Shown: positions 41,565 to 50,213, counted from the first letter of the stretch. The stretch: 59,866 bases of DNA from Lachnospiraceae bacterium (GCA_022510615.1 JAFLTC010000001.1:1-59866), one strand, 5' to 3'. Numbers and translations are program-made. Notes: a model not told the origin generated them from the letters alone.

Positions 41565-41596
41565 AAATCCCATCGCAAAACACTGCGATGGGATTT
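41565..41596 (-). terminator. Hairpin between htrA and clpX
   Basis: A perfect 13-bp stem AAATCCCATCGCA (41565-41577) / TGCGATGGGATTT (41584-41596), 6-base loop. The U-run is weak (ATTTCATAAT), so it may only attenuate transcription or protect an mRNA end. Confidence 0.65.
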
Positions 41597-41617
41597 ATTA
41601 TACACGATTTTATTTCA

Positions 41618-43081
41618 TTAGTAAATACTGCCGCCCCAAGGAAATACCTGAGAATCTTCCTCCGGTTCGTATTCATCTTCTTTGGAATCTGACTCCAGTC
41701 CATCTAGGGTATCCTTTCCCTTTAGGACTACGTCAATTTCCTTTTCCTTGTAGCTGCCGTCATCACTTCTCTGAAGAATGACCTTAATCGTTGTTCCCAC
41801 CTTCGTGTTATTTACAATTTCCTGTACCTGTTCAATGGTTTTCACTGTCTGTCCATTTATCTTGGTAATGACATCACCCCTCTTGATGCCCGCTTTATAG
41901 GCCGCCCCGGTGTCCGATACCGCAGCCACATACACTCCTACCGGAATGCCATAGGACTCACTGACACTCTCGCTAATCGGCCGGCCGGTAATACCCAGAT
42001 AGCCTTTTTCATTATCCTTCAATACCTTCCGGTTCATCAGAGAATTAATGACGGAAATGGCATCACTCATCGGAATGGCATATCCCATTCCCTCTACATT
42101 GGTGGAGTTGTAGGAGAAATACTTCGAGGAATTAATACCAATTACATTTCCATTGGTATCAATCAAAGCCCCTCCGCTGTTTCCTGGGTTAATGGCTGCA
42201 TCCGTCTGCATCAGAACCTGCGTAGTACTCTTTCCGGTACTGCTGTCTGAGCTGGATATCTCTCTGTTTTTTGCACTCACATACCCTACCGTAACCGACT
42301 GTCCGTAGCCCAATGCATTTCCGATGGCAATCACCATCTGCCCCACCTTGGCATCATCTGAACTTCCCAAGGAAGCCACGCGGATACTCTTTTTCGTTGA
42401 ATCTTTCAAGGAACTGAGAGGTACTGTAATAACTGCCAAATCGTTGGATTCACTGGTTCCTTTTACAACGGCATCCGCAGATTCTTCATCGTTAAACTGC
42501 ACGGATATTTTTTCTGCACCCGCTACCACATGATTATTTGTCACAATCAAAAGCTGGTCATCATCCTGCTTTACAATAAATCCGGAGCCTGCCCCCTCAG
42601 AAGAATAGGTTCTTCCAAAATATGAGGTCTGGGTACTTCTCTCGGTAATGGCAACTATGGAAGGCATTACCTTTTCCACAATTCCGGATACATCGGCAGT
42701 GGTAGCCGCCGAACCTGTCACGGTGGTTACCGCCATGCTATTTTGTGACGGATTTACCTCCTGTATTTGCCCATTACTGCCGGAAAAACGGTCAAACAGT
42801 GTCGTGACAAAAAAGAAACAGGCGGCTGCCACAACTCCAAAAACAACGGCACTTAGTACTACCTTCGACATGGAAGGACCATTTTTTTCTTTTTTCTTTT
42901 TCGGCTCTTTCGGCATCGTATTCTGAAAACGATACAGATTATCCCCTGACGGCATCGGTAACGGTTCCGTCTCTGGAGCCGGACTTGGTTCTACCCGATT
43001 TTCCTCTATCTGATTTTCCTCTGCCGGATTATCCTGAAGTACAAATCCATTTTCTGTATTTAAGTTATTATTTTCATCCAT
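41618..43081 (-). CDS. htrA: Membrane-anchored HtrA-like serine protease with PDZ domain
   Basis: 487 residues. A cytosolic Pro/Glu-rich tail and one membrane helix (KVVLSAVVFGVVAAACFFFV, about 72-92) precede a trypsin-like domain. It has His in VTNNHVVAG, Asp in SNDLAVITV and Ser in INPGNSGGAL. A C-terminal PDZ domain has YKAGIKRGDVITKINGQ. HtrA proteases deal with misfolded proteins outside the membrane. The promoter region holds an inverted repeat at 43126-43141. First in the row followed by clpX and the S8 protease. Confidence 0.93.
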   Translation of the reverse strand: MDENNNLNTENGFVLQDNPAEENQIEENRVEPSPAPETEPLPMPSGDNLYRFQNTMPKEPKKKKEKNGPSMSKVVLSAVVFGVVAAACFFFVTTLFDRFSGSNGQIQEVNPSQNSMAVTTVTGSAATTADVSGIVEKVMPSIVAITERSTQTSYFGRTYSSEGAGSGFIVKQDDDQLLIVTNNHVVAGAEKISVQFNDEESADAVVKGTSESNDLAVITVPLSSLKDSTKKSIRVASLGSSDDAKVGQMVIAIGNALGYGQSVTVGYVSAKNREISSSDSSTGKSTTQVLMQTDAAINPGNSGGALIDTNGNVIGINSSKYFSYNSTNVEGMGYAIPMSDAISVINSLMNRKVLKDNEKGYLGITGRPISESVSESYGIPVGVYVAAVSDTGAAYKAGIKRGDVITKINGQTVKTIEQVQEIVNNTKVGTTIKVILQRSDDGSYKEKEIDVVLKGKDTLDGLESDSKEDEYEPEEDSQVFPWGGSIY

Positions 43082-43116
43082 AATAAATTACACCCTTTCT
43101 TCTTGAGTTATTGCTT

Positions 43117-43141
43117 ATTATAATCACTAAATGTGTTTAGT
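43117..43141 (-). promoter_or_regulatory. htrA promoter with inverted repeat
   Basis: Minus strand TATAAT (43117-43122). Directly upstream lies the perfect inverted repeat ACTAAATGTGTTTAGT (43126-43141), a possible operator. The -35 is not clear. Confidence 0.45.
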
Positions 43142-43239
43142 TTGTGAATAAAAAATTTATTGTGAAATGTCATAAAATGGTATATACTTGTAATGTCCTG
43201 TATGGATTCATATACTAAAACAGAAAGGACGGTCCTGTT

Positions 43240-44670
43240 TTGATTAAAGGAAACCAAAAATTATTGAATCTTTTTCGTATCCTAATCGATACGGCTATTA
43301 TAATTTTTTCGTTTATCCTTGCCTACTATCTTCGTTTTGATGATGTAAACAGCTTTTTAATCCGCTATCACATCATCGAAGAGCCTTTAGGCATATATGG
43401 CAGCCTTCGGGATTATCTGCAAATTTTGTTTATGCTGATTCCCTGTTATCTGGCTTCCTATTATTTCTTTCATTTATATGACCCAAAACGGGTAAAAAGC
43501 CGTAAGTCCGAAATTTTCAGCGTGCTGCAGTCCAATGTGGTGGGTATTCTTTATTGCGTTGCTTTTATGTTCTTCATTAAAAATGGAAATTATGCACGTT
43601 TGTTTATTATAATTTTTGTAACGATTAACTTTCTGCTGGAAGTGTTTTTCCGCTTTTTTACGACGACTCTTTTGCGTAAGCTGCGCAGAAAGGGAATGAA
43701 CCAGAAACATATTCTGCTTATCGGCTACAGCCGGGCAGCGGAGAGCTACATCGACCGTCTGTTGGCACATCCGGAATGGGGGTATGCCATCCACGGTATT
43801 CTGGATAATCATAAATCTCTGGGACATGCCTACCGTGATATTCATGTGATCGGACGTATTGAGGCGCTGGGAAAAATGCTGGGAGAAAATGATTATGATG
43901 AAATCGTCATTACCCTTGGCATCAATCACTATGATTTTCTGGAAAACATCGTATCCGTGACAGAAAAATCCGGTGTCCATACAAAGTTCATTCCGGATTA
44001 CAACAATATCATTCCGACACGCCCTTATACGGAGGATCTGGACGGCCTTCCGGTAATCCATGTGAGAAAGGTTCCCCTCAGTAATTCCTTCAACCGCTTT
44101 ATCAAACGGGCCATTGACATTGTGGGTTCACTGCTGTTAATTATTTTATTCTCTATCCCGATGTTAGTGATTACGATTATTATCAAAGCGACTTCTCCGG
44201 GACCATTGATTTTCCGTCAGGAGAGAGTCGGGCTTCATAACAGACCGTTTATGATGTTTAAGTTCCGCTCCATGGAGGTTCAAGAGGAGGCAAAGGAAAA
44301 ACTTGCCTGGACAATCCAGAACGATCCCCGGATTACCCCCATCGGCAAGTTCATTCGAAAAACAAGTTTGGACGAGCTTCCGCAGTTTTTCAATGTACTG
44401 AAAGGGGATATGAGTTTAGTAGGTCCTCGTCCGGAACGACCTTTCTTTGTAGAGAAATTTAAAGAAGAAATTCCACGATATATGATTAAGCACCAGGTTC
44501 GTCCGGGTATTACCGGCTGGGCACAGGTAAACGGCTACCGGGGCGATACTTCGATCCGTATGCGGATTGACTGTGATTTGTATTATATTGAGAACTGGTC
44601 TCTGGGGCTGGACATAAAAATTTTGTTTTTGACAATATTCAAGGGTTTTGTTAATAAGAATGCGTATTAA
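43240..44670 (+). CDS. Undecaprenyl-phosphate sugar phosphotransferase (WbaP/ExoY type)
   Basis: 476 residues with a TTG start behind AAGGAC. Four or five membrane helices fill the first 150 residues. A nucleotide-fold domain (KHILLIGYSRAAESYIDRLL) follows. The C-terminal catalytic domain has KRAIDIVGSLLLIILFSIP, SPGPLIFRQERVG, FKFRSM, RKTSLDELPQFFNVLKGDMSLVGPRPE and WAQVNGYRG. It transfers a hexose-1-phosphate from a nucleotide sugar to undecaprenyl phosphate, the first step of capsule or exopolysaccharide synthesis. No glycosyltransferases are next to it. An extended -10 (TGG TATACT, 43181-43186) precedes it. The hairpin at 44691-44759 ends it. Confidence 0.93.
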   Translation: MIKGNQKLLNLFRILIDTAIIIFSFILAYYLRFDDVNSFLIRYHIIEEPLGIYGSLRDYLQILFMLIPCYLASYYFFHLYDPKRVKSRKSEIFSVLQSNVVGILYCVAFMFFIKNGNYARLFIIIFVTINFLLEVFFRFFTTTLLRKLRRKGMNQKHILLIGYSRAAESYIDRLLAHPEWGYAIHGILDNHKSLGHAYRDIHVIGRIEALGKMLGENDYDEIVITLGINHYDFLENIVSVTEKSGVHTKFIPDYNNIIPTRPYTEDLDGLPVIHVRKVPLSNSFNRFIKRAIDIVGSLLLIILFSIPMLVITIIIKATSPGPLIFRQERVGLHNRPFMMFKFRSMEVQEEAKEKLAWTIQNDPRITPIGKFIRKTSLDELPQFFNVLKGDMSLVGPRPERPFFVEKFKEEIPRYMIKHQVRPGITGWAQVNGYRGDTSIRMRIDCDLYYIENWSLGLDIKILFLTIFKGFVNKNAY

Positions 44671-44690
44671 TTGTCGCGACAAATATAGAT

Positions 44691-44759
44691 AGAAAAAACT
44701 TCTCCTTACGCTTAAGAAACGTGTTCCACGTTTAAATCGCGTAAGGAGAAGTTTTTTCT
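44691..44759. terminator. Long hairpin between convergent genes (dispersed element, copy C)
   Basis: A perfect 20-bp stem (44691-44710 with 44740-44759) whose 3' arm contains TTTTTT, enclosing an inner hairpin AAACGTG-TTC-CACGTTT (44717-44733). Same two-storey plan as the hairpins at 1452 and 50214. It terminates the sugar-transferase gene and possibly the helicase gene. Confidence 0.8.
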
Positions 44760-44791
44760 GTCTGTATTGCTCTGATAATTAGTACGCTACG

Positions 44792-47203
44792 TTATTTCAG
44801 CTTTGACTCTTGCCAAAATTCTTCTAAAGTTTTTTCCATATTTGTGACATCGACCACCTCATAGGGGAACCATTCCCGGGGGAACAGGTCTAAGTACTGG
44901 CGTTGTAGGAAGCGTTCGTCTAAAAGAAGGATTGCCCCTTTATCTTCTGCGGTGCGGATTACTCGTCCCCCCGCCTGAAATACCTTATTGACGCCGGGGT
45001 ACAGATAAGCATAGTCAAATCCTTTTCCCTTTTTTTCATCATAATAATTTTTAAAAAGCTCCCGCTCATGGCAGACCATAGGAAGTCCCGTGCCGACCAC
45101 TACCGCTCCAATCAAACGGTCCTCCTTCAAGTCAATCCCCTCACTGAAAATACCGCCCATGACACAGCAGCCGATAATACTTTTCTCTGACTCCGCATCA
45201 AAGGTTTCCAGAAACTCTTCCTTTTCCTTTTCTCTCATGTCCGGGCTTTGAACCAGAAGTTCTATATCCGCTGGCAGCTTTAGTCTGGTTACTATCTGAT
45301 CCATAAAAGAATAGGAGGGAAAAAATACCAGATAATTTCCCCTTTTAGCCGACACAAATTTTTCTATATACCCTGCGATTTTCTGATACTCCTCCGGCCC
45401 CCTTCTCGTATATTTGCTGGTAACATCCCTGGCGATTAGTATTTTTCTTTGTTCCGGTAAAAAAGAAGATTTGGCATAGACGGCTCTGTCTTCCTTTTCC
45501 CCTGCCAGCTGCTCCTTATAATATCGAATAGGTAAGAGGGTGGCAGAGAACAGCACCGCACTTCTTCCCCGCTCCATTACTTCCTTTAACTGCCCGGATG
45601 GGTCCATGCACTGCAGCTTGATACGGAAGTTATTTTCACTGTCATAATCCGTGTAAATCCGGTAATTTTCATCCAGCCCATCTAATACAGCACTGAATTT
45701 TCGCACATCAAAGAAAAAATTAAGCATCGTATCCCGCTCCGGCAAAACCGGATAATCCTTGGCAAAGAGCTCATAATCCGCCAGAATCCGCAAAAGATGA
45801 AACTGGAACATCCCTACATCCTCCAGCACCTCAAATTCATCACATTCATGCTTCCACTCCAGCATACAGCGGTTTGCCGCCTCCAGCGATTTTTCAAATT
45901 TCCGGAGATTATACTGTACCTCCGGACGCTTTTCGTGACGTGCCGTAGCCTTCACAATCCGTTTAACGGCAAGAAAATCCTCCTTGACCAGCCTCGCACT
46001 GAACATCTCCCTGCCCCGCTCCACCAGATTGTGGGCCTCATCAATAAGAATCACCATATTGCCTTTTTTCTCAGTGGAAAAGAAGCGCCGTAAATACACA
46101 TCCGGGTCAAAAACATAGTTATAATCACAGATTACGGCATCGGCGAACAACGCCGCATCGAGTCCCATCTCAAAGGGACAGACCCGATGCTTTTTTGCGT
46201 AATCTAAAATATTTTCTCTCGTCAGCTTATCTTCATGTATCAGCATGTCATAAACTGCTTCGTTTACCCGGTCATAATGCCCCTTCGCACATTCACAATC
46301 CCCGGGATTACAGGAGAGGCTATCCTGCACGCACATTTTTTCCTTTGCGGTTATGGTAATCGGCTTAAAGCTTAGATTCTGGCTGCATAAAAGGGTAAAG
46401 CACTCCTCAGCCACCGTTCTCGTTATGGTTTTTGCCGTCAGATAAAAAATCCGGTCCGAAAGCTTCTCTCCCATTGCCTTGACTGCCGGAAATACAGTGG
46501 TAATCGTCTTTCCTACCCCGGTAGGTGCCTGAATAAACAGTTTTTTCCCATCCTCTATGGTGTGATAGGTCATAGCCGCCAGTTCCTTCTGCCCCGGACG
46601 GTAGGAAAAGGGAAATACCAGTTTTTGTATAGAGGAATCTCTCTTTCTTTTCCAGTCGTATTCATACACTGCCCATTTTTCATAGCTTTCCATAAGTCCC
46701 AGAAACCATTCGGTAATTTCCTTTTTCGTAAAGGTTTCCTGAAACTGTGAAATCAGTTCTGTCTCCATATTGCAATAGGTAACCTGAACCTCAATTTCAG
46801 GAAGGTCCTCTGCCTCCGCCACCATATAGGCATAGCACATCGCCTGTGCCTGATGGACAAATATAGGCTTCTCCAGCTCTCTGACATCCAGATAGACACC
46901 TTTAATTTCATCTATCATTACCCTGCCGTTCTCTCTGAATATGCCGTCTGCCCTTCCCTCTATTTTTAAAATAAAATCCTCATCAAATTCCCGGCTCGTA
47001 AATTTTTGCATTGTAAAAAGGGAGACCTCCGCTTCATAACCGATCCCCATACTTTTTTGTATCTTTCTATGAATTTTACTTCCCAGCTGCATCGCTTCCG
47101 TATTTTTCGCGCCGGAACCGGTGGAAGTAATATCTCCCTCCCGGTAAATAAACTCCACCAGGTTTCTCACCGATATCTTGACGATTTCTTTTTCTTCACT
47201 CAT
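44792..47203 (-). CDS. PD-(D/E)XK nuclease fused to XPD/DinG-type Fe-S helicase
   Basis: 803 residues from the ATG at 47203. The first 200 residues carry Cas4/RecB-like nuclease motifs: GSKIH, EGRADGI, IDEIKG and a Q...Y motif in QAQAMCYAY. The rest is a superfamily 2 helicase: Walker A APTGVGKT, DEAH box IDEAHN, and C-terminal GGIFSEGIDL and QAGGRVIRT. A Cys cluster (CVQDSLSCNPGDCEC, then HRVCPFE) would bind [4Fe-4S] as in XPD and DinG. The likely role is processing of branched or tailed DNA in repair. It has a promoter placed so close that the mRNA is probably leaderless. Confidence 0.88.
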   Translation of the reverse strand: MSEEKEIVKISVRNLVEFIYREGDITSTGSGAKNTEAMQLGSKIHRKIQKSMGIGYEAEVSLFTMQKFTSREFDEDFILKIEGRADGIFRENGRVMIDEIKGVYLDVRELEKPIFVHQAQAMCYAYMVAEAEDLPEIEVQVTYCNMETELISQFQETFTKKEITEWFLGLMESYEKWAVYEYDWKRKRDSSIQKLVFPFSYRPGQKELAAMTYHTIEDGKKLFIQAPTGVGKTITTVFPAVKAMGEKLSDRIFYLTAKTITRTVAEECFTLLCSQNLSFKPITITAKEKMCVQDSLSCNPGDCECAKGHYDRVNEAVYDMLIHEDKLTRENILDYAKKHRVCPFEMGLDAALFADAVICDYNYVFDPDVYLRRFFSTEKKGNMVILIDEAHNLVERGREMFSARLVKEDFLAVKRIVKATARHEKRPEVQYNLRKFEKSLEAANRCMLEWKHECDEFEVLEDVGMFQFHLLRILADYELFAKDYPVLPERDTMLNFFFDVRKFSAVLDGLDENYRIYTDYDSENNFRIKLQCMDPSGQLKEVMERGRSAVLFSATLLPIRYYKEQLAGEKEDRAVYAKSSFLPEQRKILIARDVTSKYTRRGPEEYQKIAGYIEKFVSAKRGNYLVFFPSYSFMDQIVTRLKLPADIELLVQSPDMREKEKEEFLETFDAESEKSIIGCCVMGGIFSEGIDLKEDRLIGAVVVGTGLPMVCHERELFKNYYDEKKGKGFDYAYLYPGVNKVFQAGGRVIRTAEDKGAILLLDERFLQRQYLDLFPREWFPYEVVDVTNMEKTLEEFWQESKLK

Positions 47204-47210
47204 AATCACT

Positions 47211-47239
47211 AGTATAATGCAGAAAAATTTTTCTTGCAA
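47211..47239 (-). promoter_or_regulatory. Promoter of the nuclease-helicase gene
   Basis: Minus strand TTGCAA (47234-47239), 17-bp spacer, TATACT (47211-47216). Only seven bases separate the -10 from the ATG and no Shine-Dalgarno is seen. Confidence 0.65.
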
Positions 47240-47263
47240 CACTTTCGGGCGGACCAATGTCTA
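47235..47263 (+). promoter_or_regulatory. Possible ECF-type promoter of the sigma factor gene
   Basis: TGCAAC (47235-47240), 17-bp spacer, TGTCTA (47258-47263), similar to the AAC / CGTC pattern of many ECF promoters. It would make the gene autoregulated. It shares its -35 bases with the divergent helicase promoter. Confidence 0.4.
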
Positions 47264-47311
47264 ATATATGGATTGCATGCAAACACATACGTTGTAGAAA
47301 TGAGGTAACAT

Positions 47312-47818
47312 ATGAGTAATAACGAATGGAAACTGGTGGGAATGGCAAAAAACGGCGATGCCCATGCCTTTGCCCTCCTCTATCAAAAATATTATACGGA
47401 TTTGTACCGGTTTGCCTTCTGTCTGATGAAGGGCAGCCAGTCCGCAGAAGATGCTGTCAGCTCTGCCATCTTAAAGGCCTATGAAAATTTAGGCCGCCTG
47501 AGAAAAAATGATTCTTTTAAGAGCTGGCTATTTCAGATAACGGCAAATGAGTGTCGGAATTTTCTCAAGCACTCACCGGTATATTTAGAGGATTCGTCTT
47601 ATCAGGAACCATATGAAAATGAAACGGGGTATCTGAATCCGGAAATCCAGGAAATGCTTTCCCTGCTTTCCGATGACGAACGGCTTATTATAACACTTTC
47701 TGTTTTTTCCGGCTATAACAGCCGGGAAATTGCCAGACTGCTGCACAAAAAAGAAGGAACTGTGCGCTCCTTAAAAAGCCGCTCCCTCGCCAAGCTCCGT
47801 GACCATATGGAACAATAA
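47312..47818 (+). CDS. ECF-family RNA polymerase sigma factor
   Basis: 168 residues. Region 2 (FALLYQKYYTDLYRFAFCLMKGSQSAEDAVSSAILKAYENL, then SFKSWLFQITANECRNFLK) and region 4 (LSDDERLIITLSVFSGYNSREIARLLHKKEGTVRSLKSRSLAKLR) are complete, with no region 3. GAGG precedes the ATG. It lies 20 bp upstream of a membrane beta-propeller protein that is the natural candidate for its anti-sigma partner. Confidence 0.94.
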   Translation: MSNNEWKLVGMAKNGDAHAFALLYQKYYTDLYRFAFCLMKGSQSAEDAVSSAILKAYENLGRLRKNDSFKSWLFQITANECRNFLKHSPVYLEDSSYQEPYENETGYLNPEIQEMLSLLSDDERLIITLSVFSGYNSREIARLLHKKEGTVRSLKSRSLAKLRDHMEQ

Positions 47819-47838
47819 TAGGAAAGGAGATTATTTCC

Positions 47839-49776
47839 ATGAATGAAAATGAAATTTTAAATAAAATAAAAGAAGAAACAAATCATATTTCCGTGCCGGC
47901 TTCTTTACAGCCGAATCAGGTAGAAAAAAATCTGGCGGATACAAAGCAGAAAAATATCCGGTTTTACCGCAGCCCCAAATCCATTCTCGCCCTTGCGGCC
48001 TGTCTGCTTTTTGTCATTGTAGCCGGGACAGTCATTTACCCCTATACGGCAGAAAAGGAAACCGTCCTCCCGGAAAGGAATCCGGCGGTGGCGGACAATG
48101 GTCCTTCTGTCACATACGAAGAGGTATGTACCCTAATCAATGACTATAACAGTGACCGTTATAGTCCAATGGCGGCAAAGGATCTGGCGGGGGAAAGCAC
48201 TGGTGCTGCCGGTGCTATTGCATCCGAGGATGCGGCGGTACAAAATAACTCCATGGCAGAATCCAAAACAGACTCCGAAAACTCCTCTGATTATTCCAAA
48301 ACCGATATGCAGGTCGAGGGCATCGCCGAAGGTGATATTGTCAAAACAGACGGGAACTGCATCTATACCGTAAAGGAAACCACAACCGGTGTCCAGATAA
48401 CCATTTACCGGGCAAATGGAGGAAACACAAAGCAAATATCAGAAATTCCTGTTTCCGGCGTGGACTATCGCGAACTGCATTTGGAGGGAAACCATCTGAT
48501 TCTGATTGGCGAGAGCTGGCAAAATTCGTATGCAGGAACAGAAGCCGATACGGAAACTGCAACGGAAGAGTATGATTATTATGATAGACGCTCCCATGCA
48601 CTGACAAATATTGTTATCTATGACATCAGCAACCCGGAAAAGCCGCAAAAGCTGACAGAGCTCACCCAGAGCGGAAACTTTGGCACGACCCGTATCAGTG
48701 ACGGCTATTTGTATACCTTCAGTAATTACCGTGTGGGATATGGAGAGTGCAATGTGGAAGAACCGGAAAAATTTGTCCCTTATGTAAACGGCAAAATCAT
48801 GGAGGAAAAAGAAATTGAACTGGTAGGGGAGAAGGGCTCCAATAAATTTTTAGTAATGACTTCCCTGTCCTTAGACTCACCGGATAAATTTACCGATTCA
48901 CTGGCTACACTGGGAGGCGGAGAAACCTATTACATGAATGATGTAAATATCTATGCCACACAGTCTTTCTATCAACAAGGGCTCTTTGGCAGCGGACAGC
49001 GAACCAGCATTGCCAGATATTCTTACCGGAAGGGAAAGTTTGAATATCAGGCGCGTACACAAATTCGAGGGAGTATAGAAAGTTCTTATTATATGCACGA
49101 GTACAAGGGGAATTTCTGCTTTGTCTATACCCGCTATACAAACAGCTCTTCTACCAATGGTCTCTGTGTCATGGATGAAAATCTGAAACTACTGGGAGAG
49201 CTTTCCGATTTGGGAGTAGATGAACGGATATATTCCTCCTATTATATCGATAATATGTCGTATTTTGTTACCTATCGGGAAACCGACCCGGTTTTTGCCG
49301 TAGATATCAGCGACCCGAAAAAACCGGTTTTAAAATCGGAATTGAAGCTGCCTGGCTTTTCCTCCTACCTTCATTCCTTTGGTGAAAATAAGCTTCTTGG
49401 CATCGGTGAATATGATACCAAATTCGGAGATGGCGGCGTGAAATTTTCCCTGTTTACTATCGGAAAGAATTACAAAATCACAGAGACTGCCAAAGAAAAG
49501 TTAGCGGAGGACAGCGGCAGCATTGCCGATGAAAACCATAAGGCAGTATTAGTGGATGAGGAGCGGGCACTCTTCGGACTGGGCATTGAATCATGGGATT
49601 CTAGTGAATATGTTGTATACCGCTACGCTGATAAGAAATTTAAAAAAGTTTTATCTGTAAAAGTCAAATCCGACATAGAAGAGGTTCGAGGCATCCGGAT
49701 TGGAGAAATTTTCTATGTGGTTGACGTAAACAAATCCATCACCGCCTATGACATGAATACGTGGAAAAAACTCTAG
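47839..49776 (+). CDS. Membrane-anchored beta-propeller protein, putative ECF sensor or anti-sigma
   Basis: 645 residues. A short cytosolic N-terminus (about 45 residues, ILNKIKEETNHISVPASLQ) and one membrane helix (SILALAACLLFVIVAGTVIY) come first. A Ser/Ala-rich linker follows, then a large secreted beta-propeller domain (TDMQVEGIAEGDIVKTDGNCIYTV is the typical opening, with later VVYRYADKKFKKVLSVKVKSD). The propeller family has no proven catalytic role. Position directly after the sigma factor and the single-helix topology fit an anti-sigma factor with an external sensor. The cytosolic part lacks the zinc-binding HXXXCXXC of ZAS anti-sigmas. Confidence 0.82.
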   Translation: MNENEILNKIKEETNHISVPASLQPNQVEKNLADTKQKNIRFYRSPKSILALAACLLFVIVAGTVIYPYTAEKETVLPERNPAVADNGPSVTYEEVCTLINDYNSDRYSPMAAKDLAGESTGAAGAIASEDAAVQNNSMAESKTDSENSSDYSKTDMQVEGIAEGDIVKTDGNCIYTVKETTTGVQITIYRANGGNTKQISEIPVSGVDYRELHLEGNHLILIGESWQNSYAGTEADTETATEEYDYYDRRSHALTNIVIYDISNPEKPQKLTELTQSGNFGTTRISDGYLYTFSNYRVGYGECNVEEPEKFVPYVNGKIMEEKEIELVGEKGSNKFLVMTSLSLDSPDKFTDSLATLGGGETYYMNDVNIYATQSFYQQGLFGSGQRTSIARYSYRKGKFEYQARTQIRGSIESSYYMHEYKGNFCFVYTRYTNSSSTNGLCVMDENLKLLGELSDLGVDERIYSSYYIDNMSYFVTYRETDPVFAVDISDPKKPVLKSELKLPGFSSYLHSFGENKLLGIGEYDTKFGDGGVKFSLFTIGKNYKITETAKEKLAEDSGSIADENHKAVLVDEERALFGLGIESWDSSEYVVYRYADKKFKKVLSVKVKSDIEEVRGIRIGEIFYVVDVNKSITAYDMNTWKKL

Positions 49777-49810
49777 TTGCAATTCCTCCTAAAACATGAT
49801 ATGGTTGACC

Positions 49811-49832
49811 TAGTACGATGGTGGCGCTAGGC
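49811..49832. repeat. Degenerate short palindrome, copy P3
   Basis: TAGTACGATGGTGGCGCTAG and following bases resemble the palindrome at 2436-2455 (ACGATGG and CGCTA shared) with a 3-base insertion. It lies in the 77-bp spacer before the DUF1292 gene. Confidence 0.35.
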
Positions 49833-49853
49833 GCTTCAGAATAGGAGGATGGA

Positions 49854-50177
49854 ATGGCGAATAACATGAATCCGGATGATACAGAGGAAATCATTGTAAA
49901 TCTTGAACTGGAGGATGGCAGTGAAATCGAATGTCAGGTTATCTGCATTTTTGAATACGGCGATGATAATTATGCTGCTCTGACACCAACAGATGACAGC
50001 ATTGAAGAAATTTATTTCTTTGGTCTGGAAATGCAGGATTTAGGTGAGGAAACCGAATTCACCCTGAGCAATATTGAAGATGATGATTTACTGGATGAAC
50101 TGGCTGATGTCTTTGATGAGTTGATGGACGAAGACGACGGCGAGTGGGATGAATTTATTAATAAGAAGCTGGATTAA
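49854..50177 (+). CDS. DUF1292 family protein
   Basis: 107 acidic residues: IIVNLELEDGSEIECQVICIFEYGDDNYAALTP and FTLSNIEDDDLLDELADVFDELMDEDD. This is the DUF1292 (YrzB-like) pattern, a small cytosolic protein of unknown function. GGAGG lies 6 bp before the ATG. It is followed by the shared terminator at 50214. Confidence 0.88.
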   Translation: MANNMNPDDTEEIIVNLELEDGSEIECQVICIFEYGDDNYAALTPTDDSIEEIYFFGLEMQDLGEETEFTLSNIEDDDLLDELADVFDELMDEDDGEWDEFINKKLD

Positions 50178-50213
50178 TAAAAATCGGACGAATAAAAAAC
50201 AGATAACCAAAGG

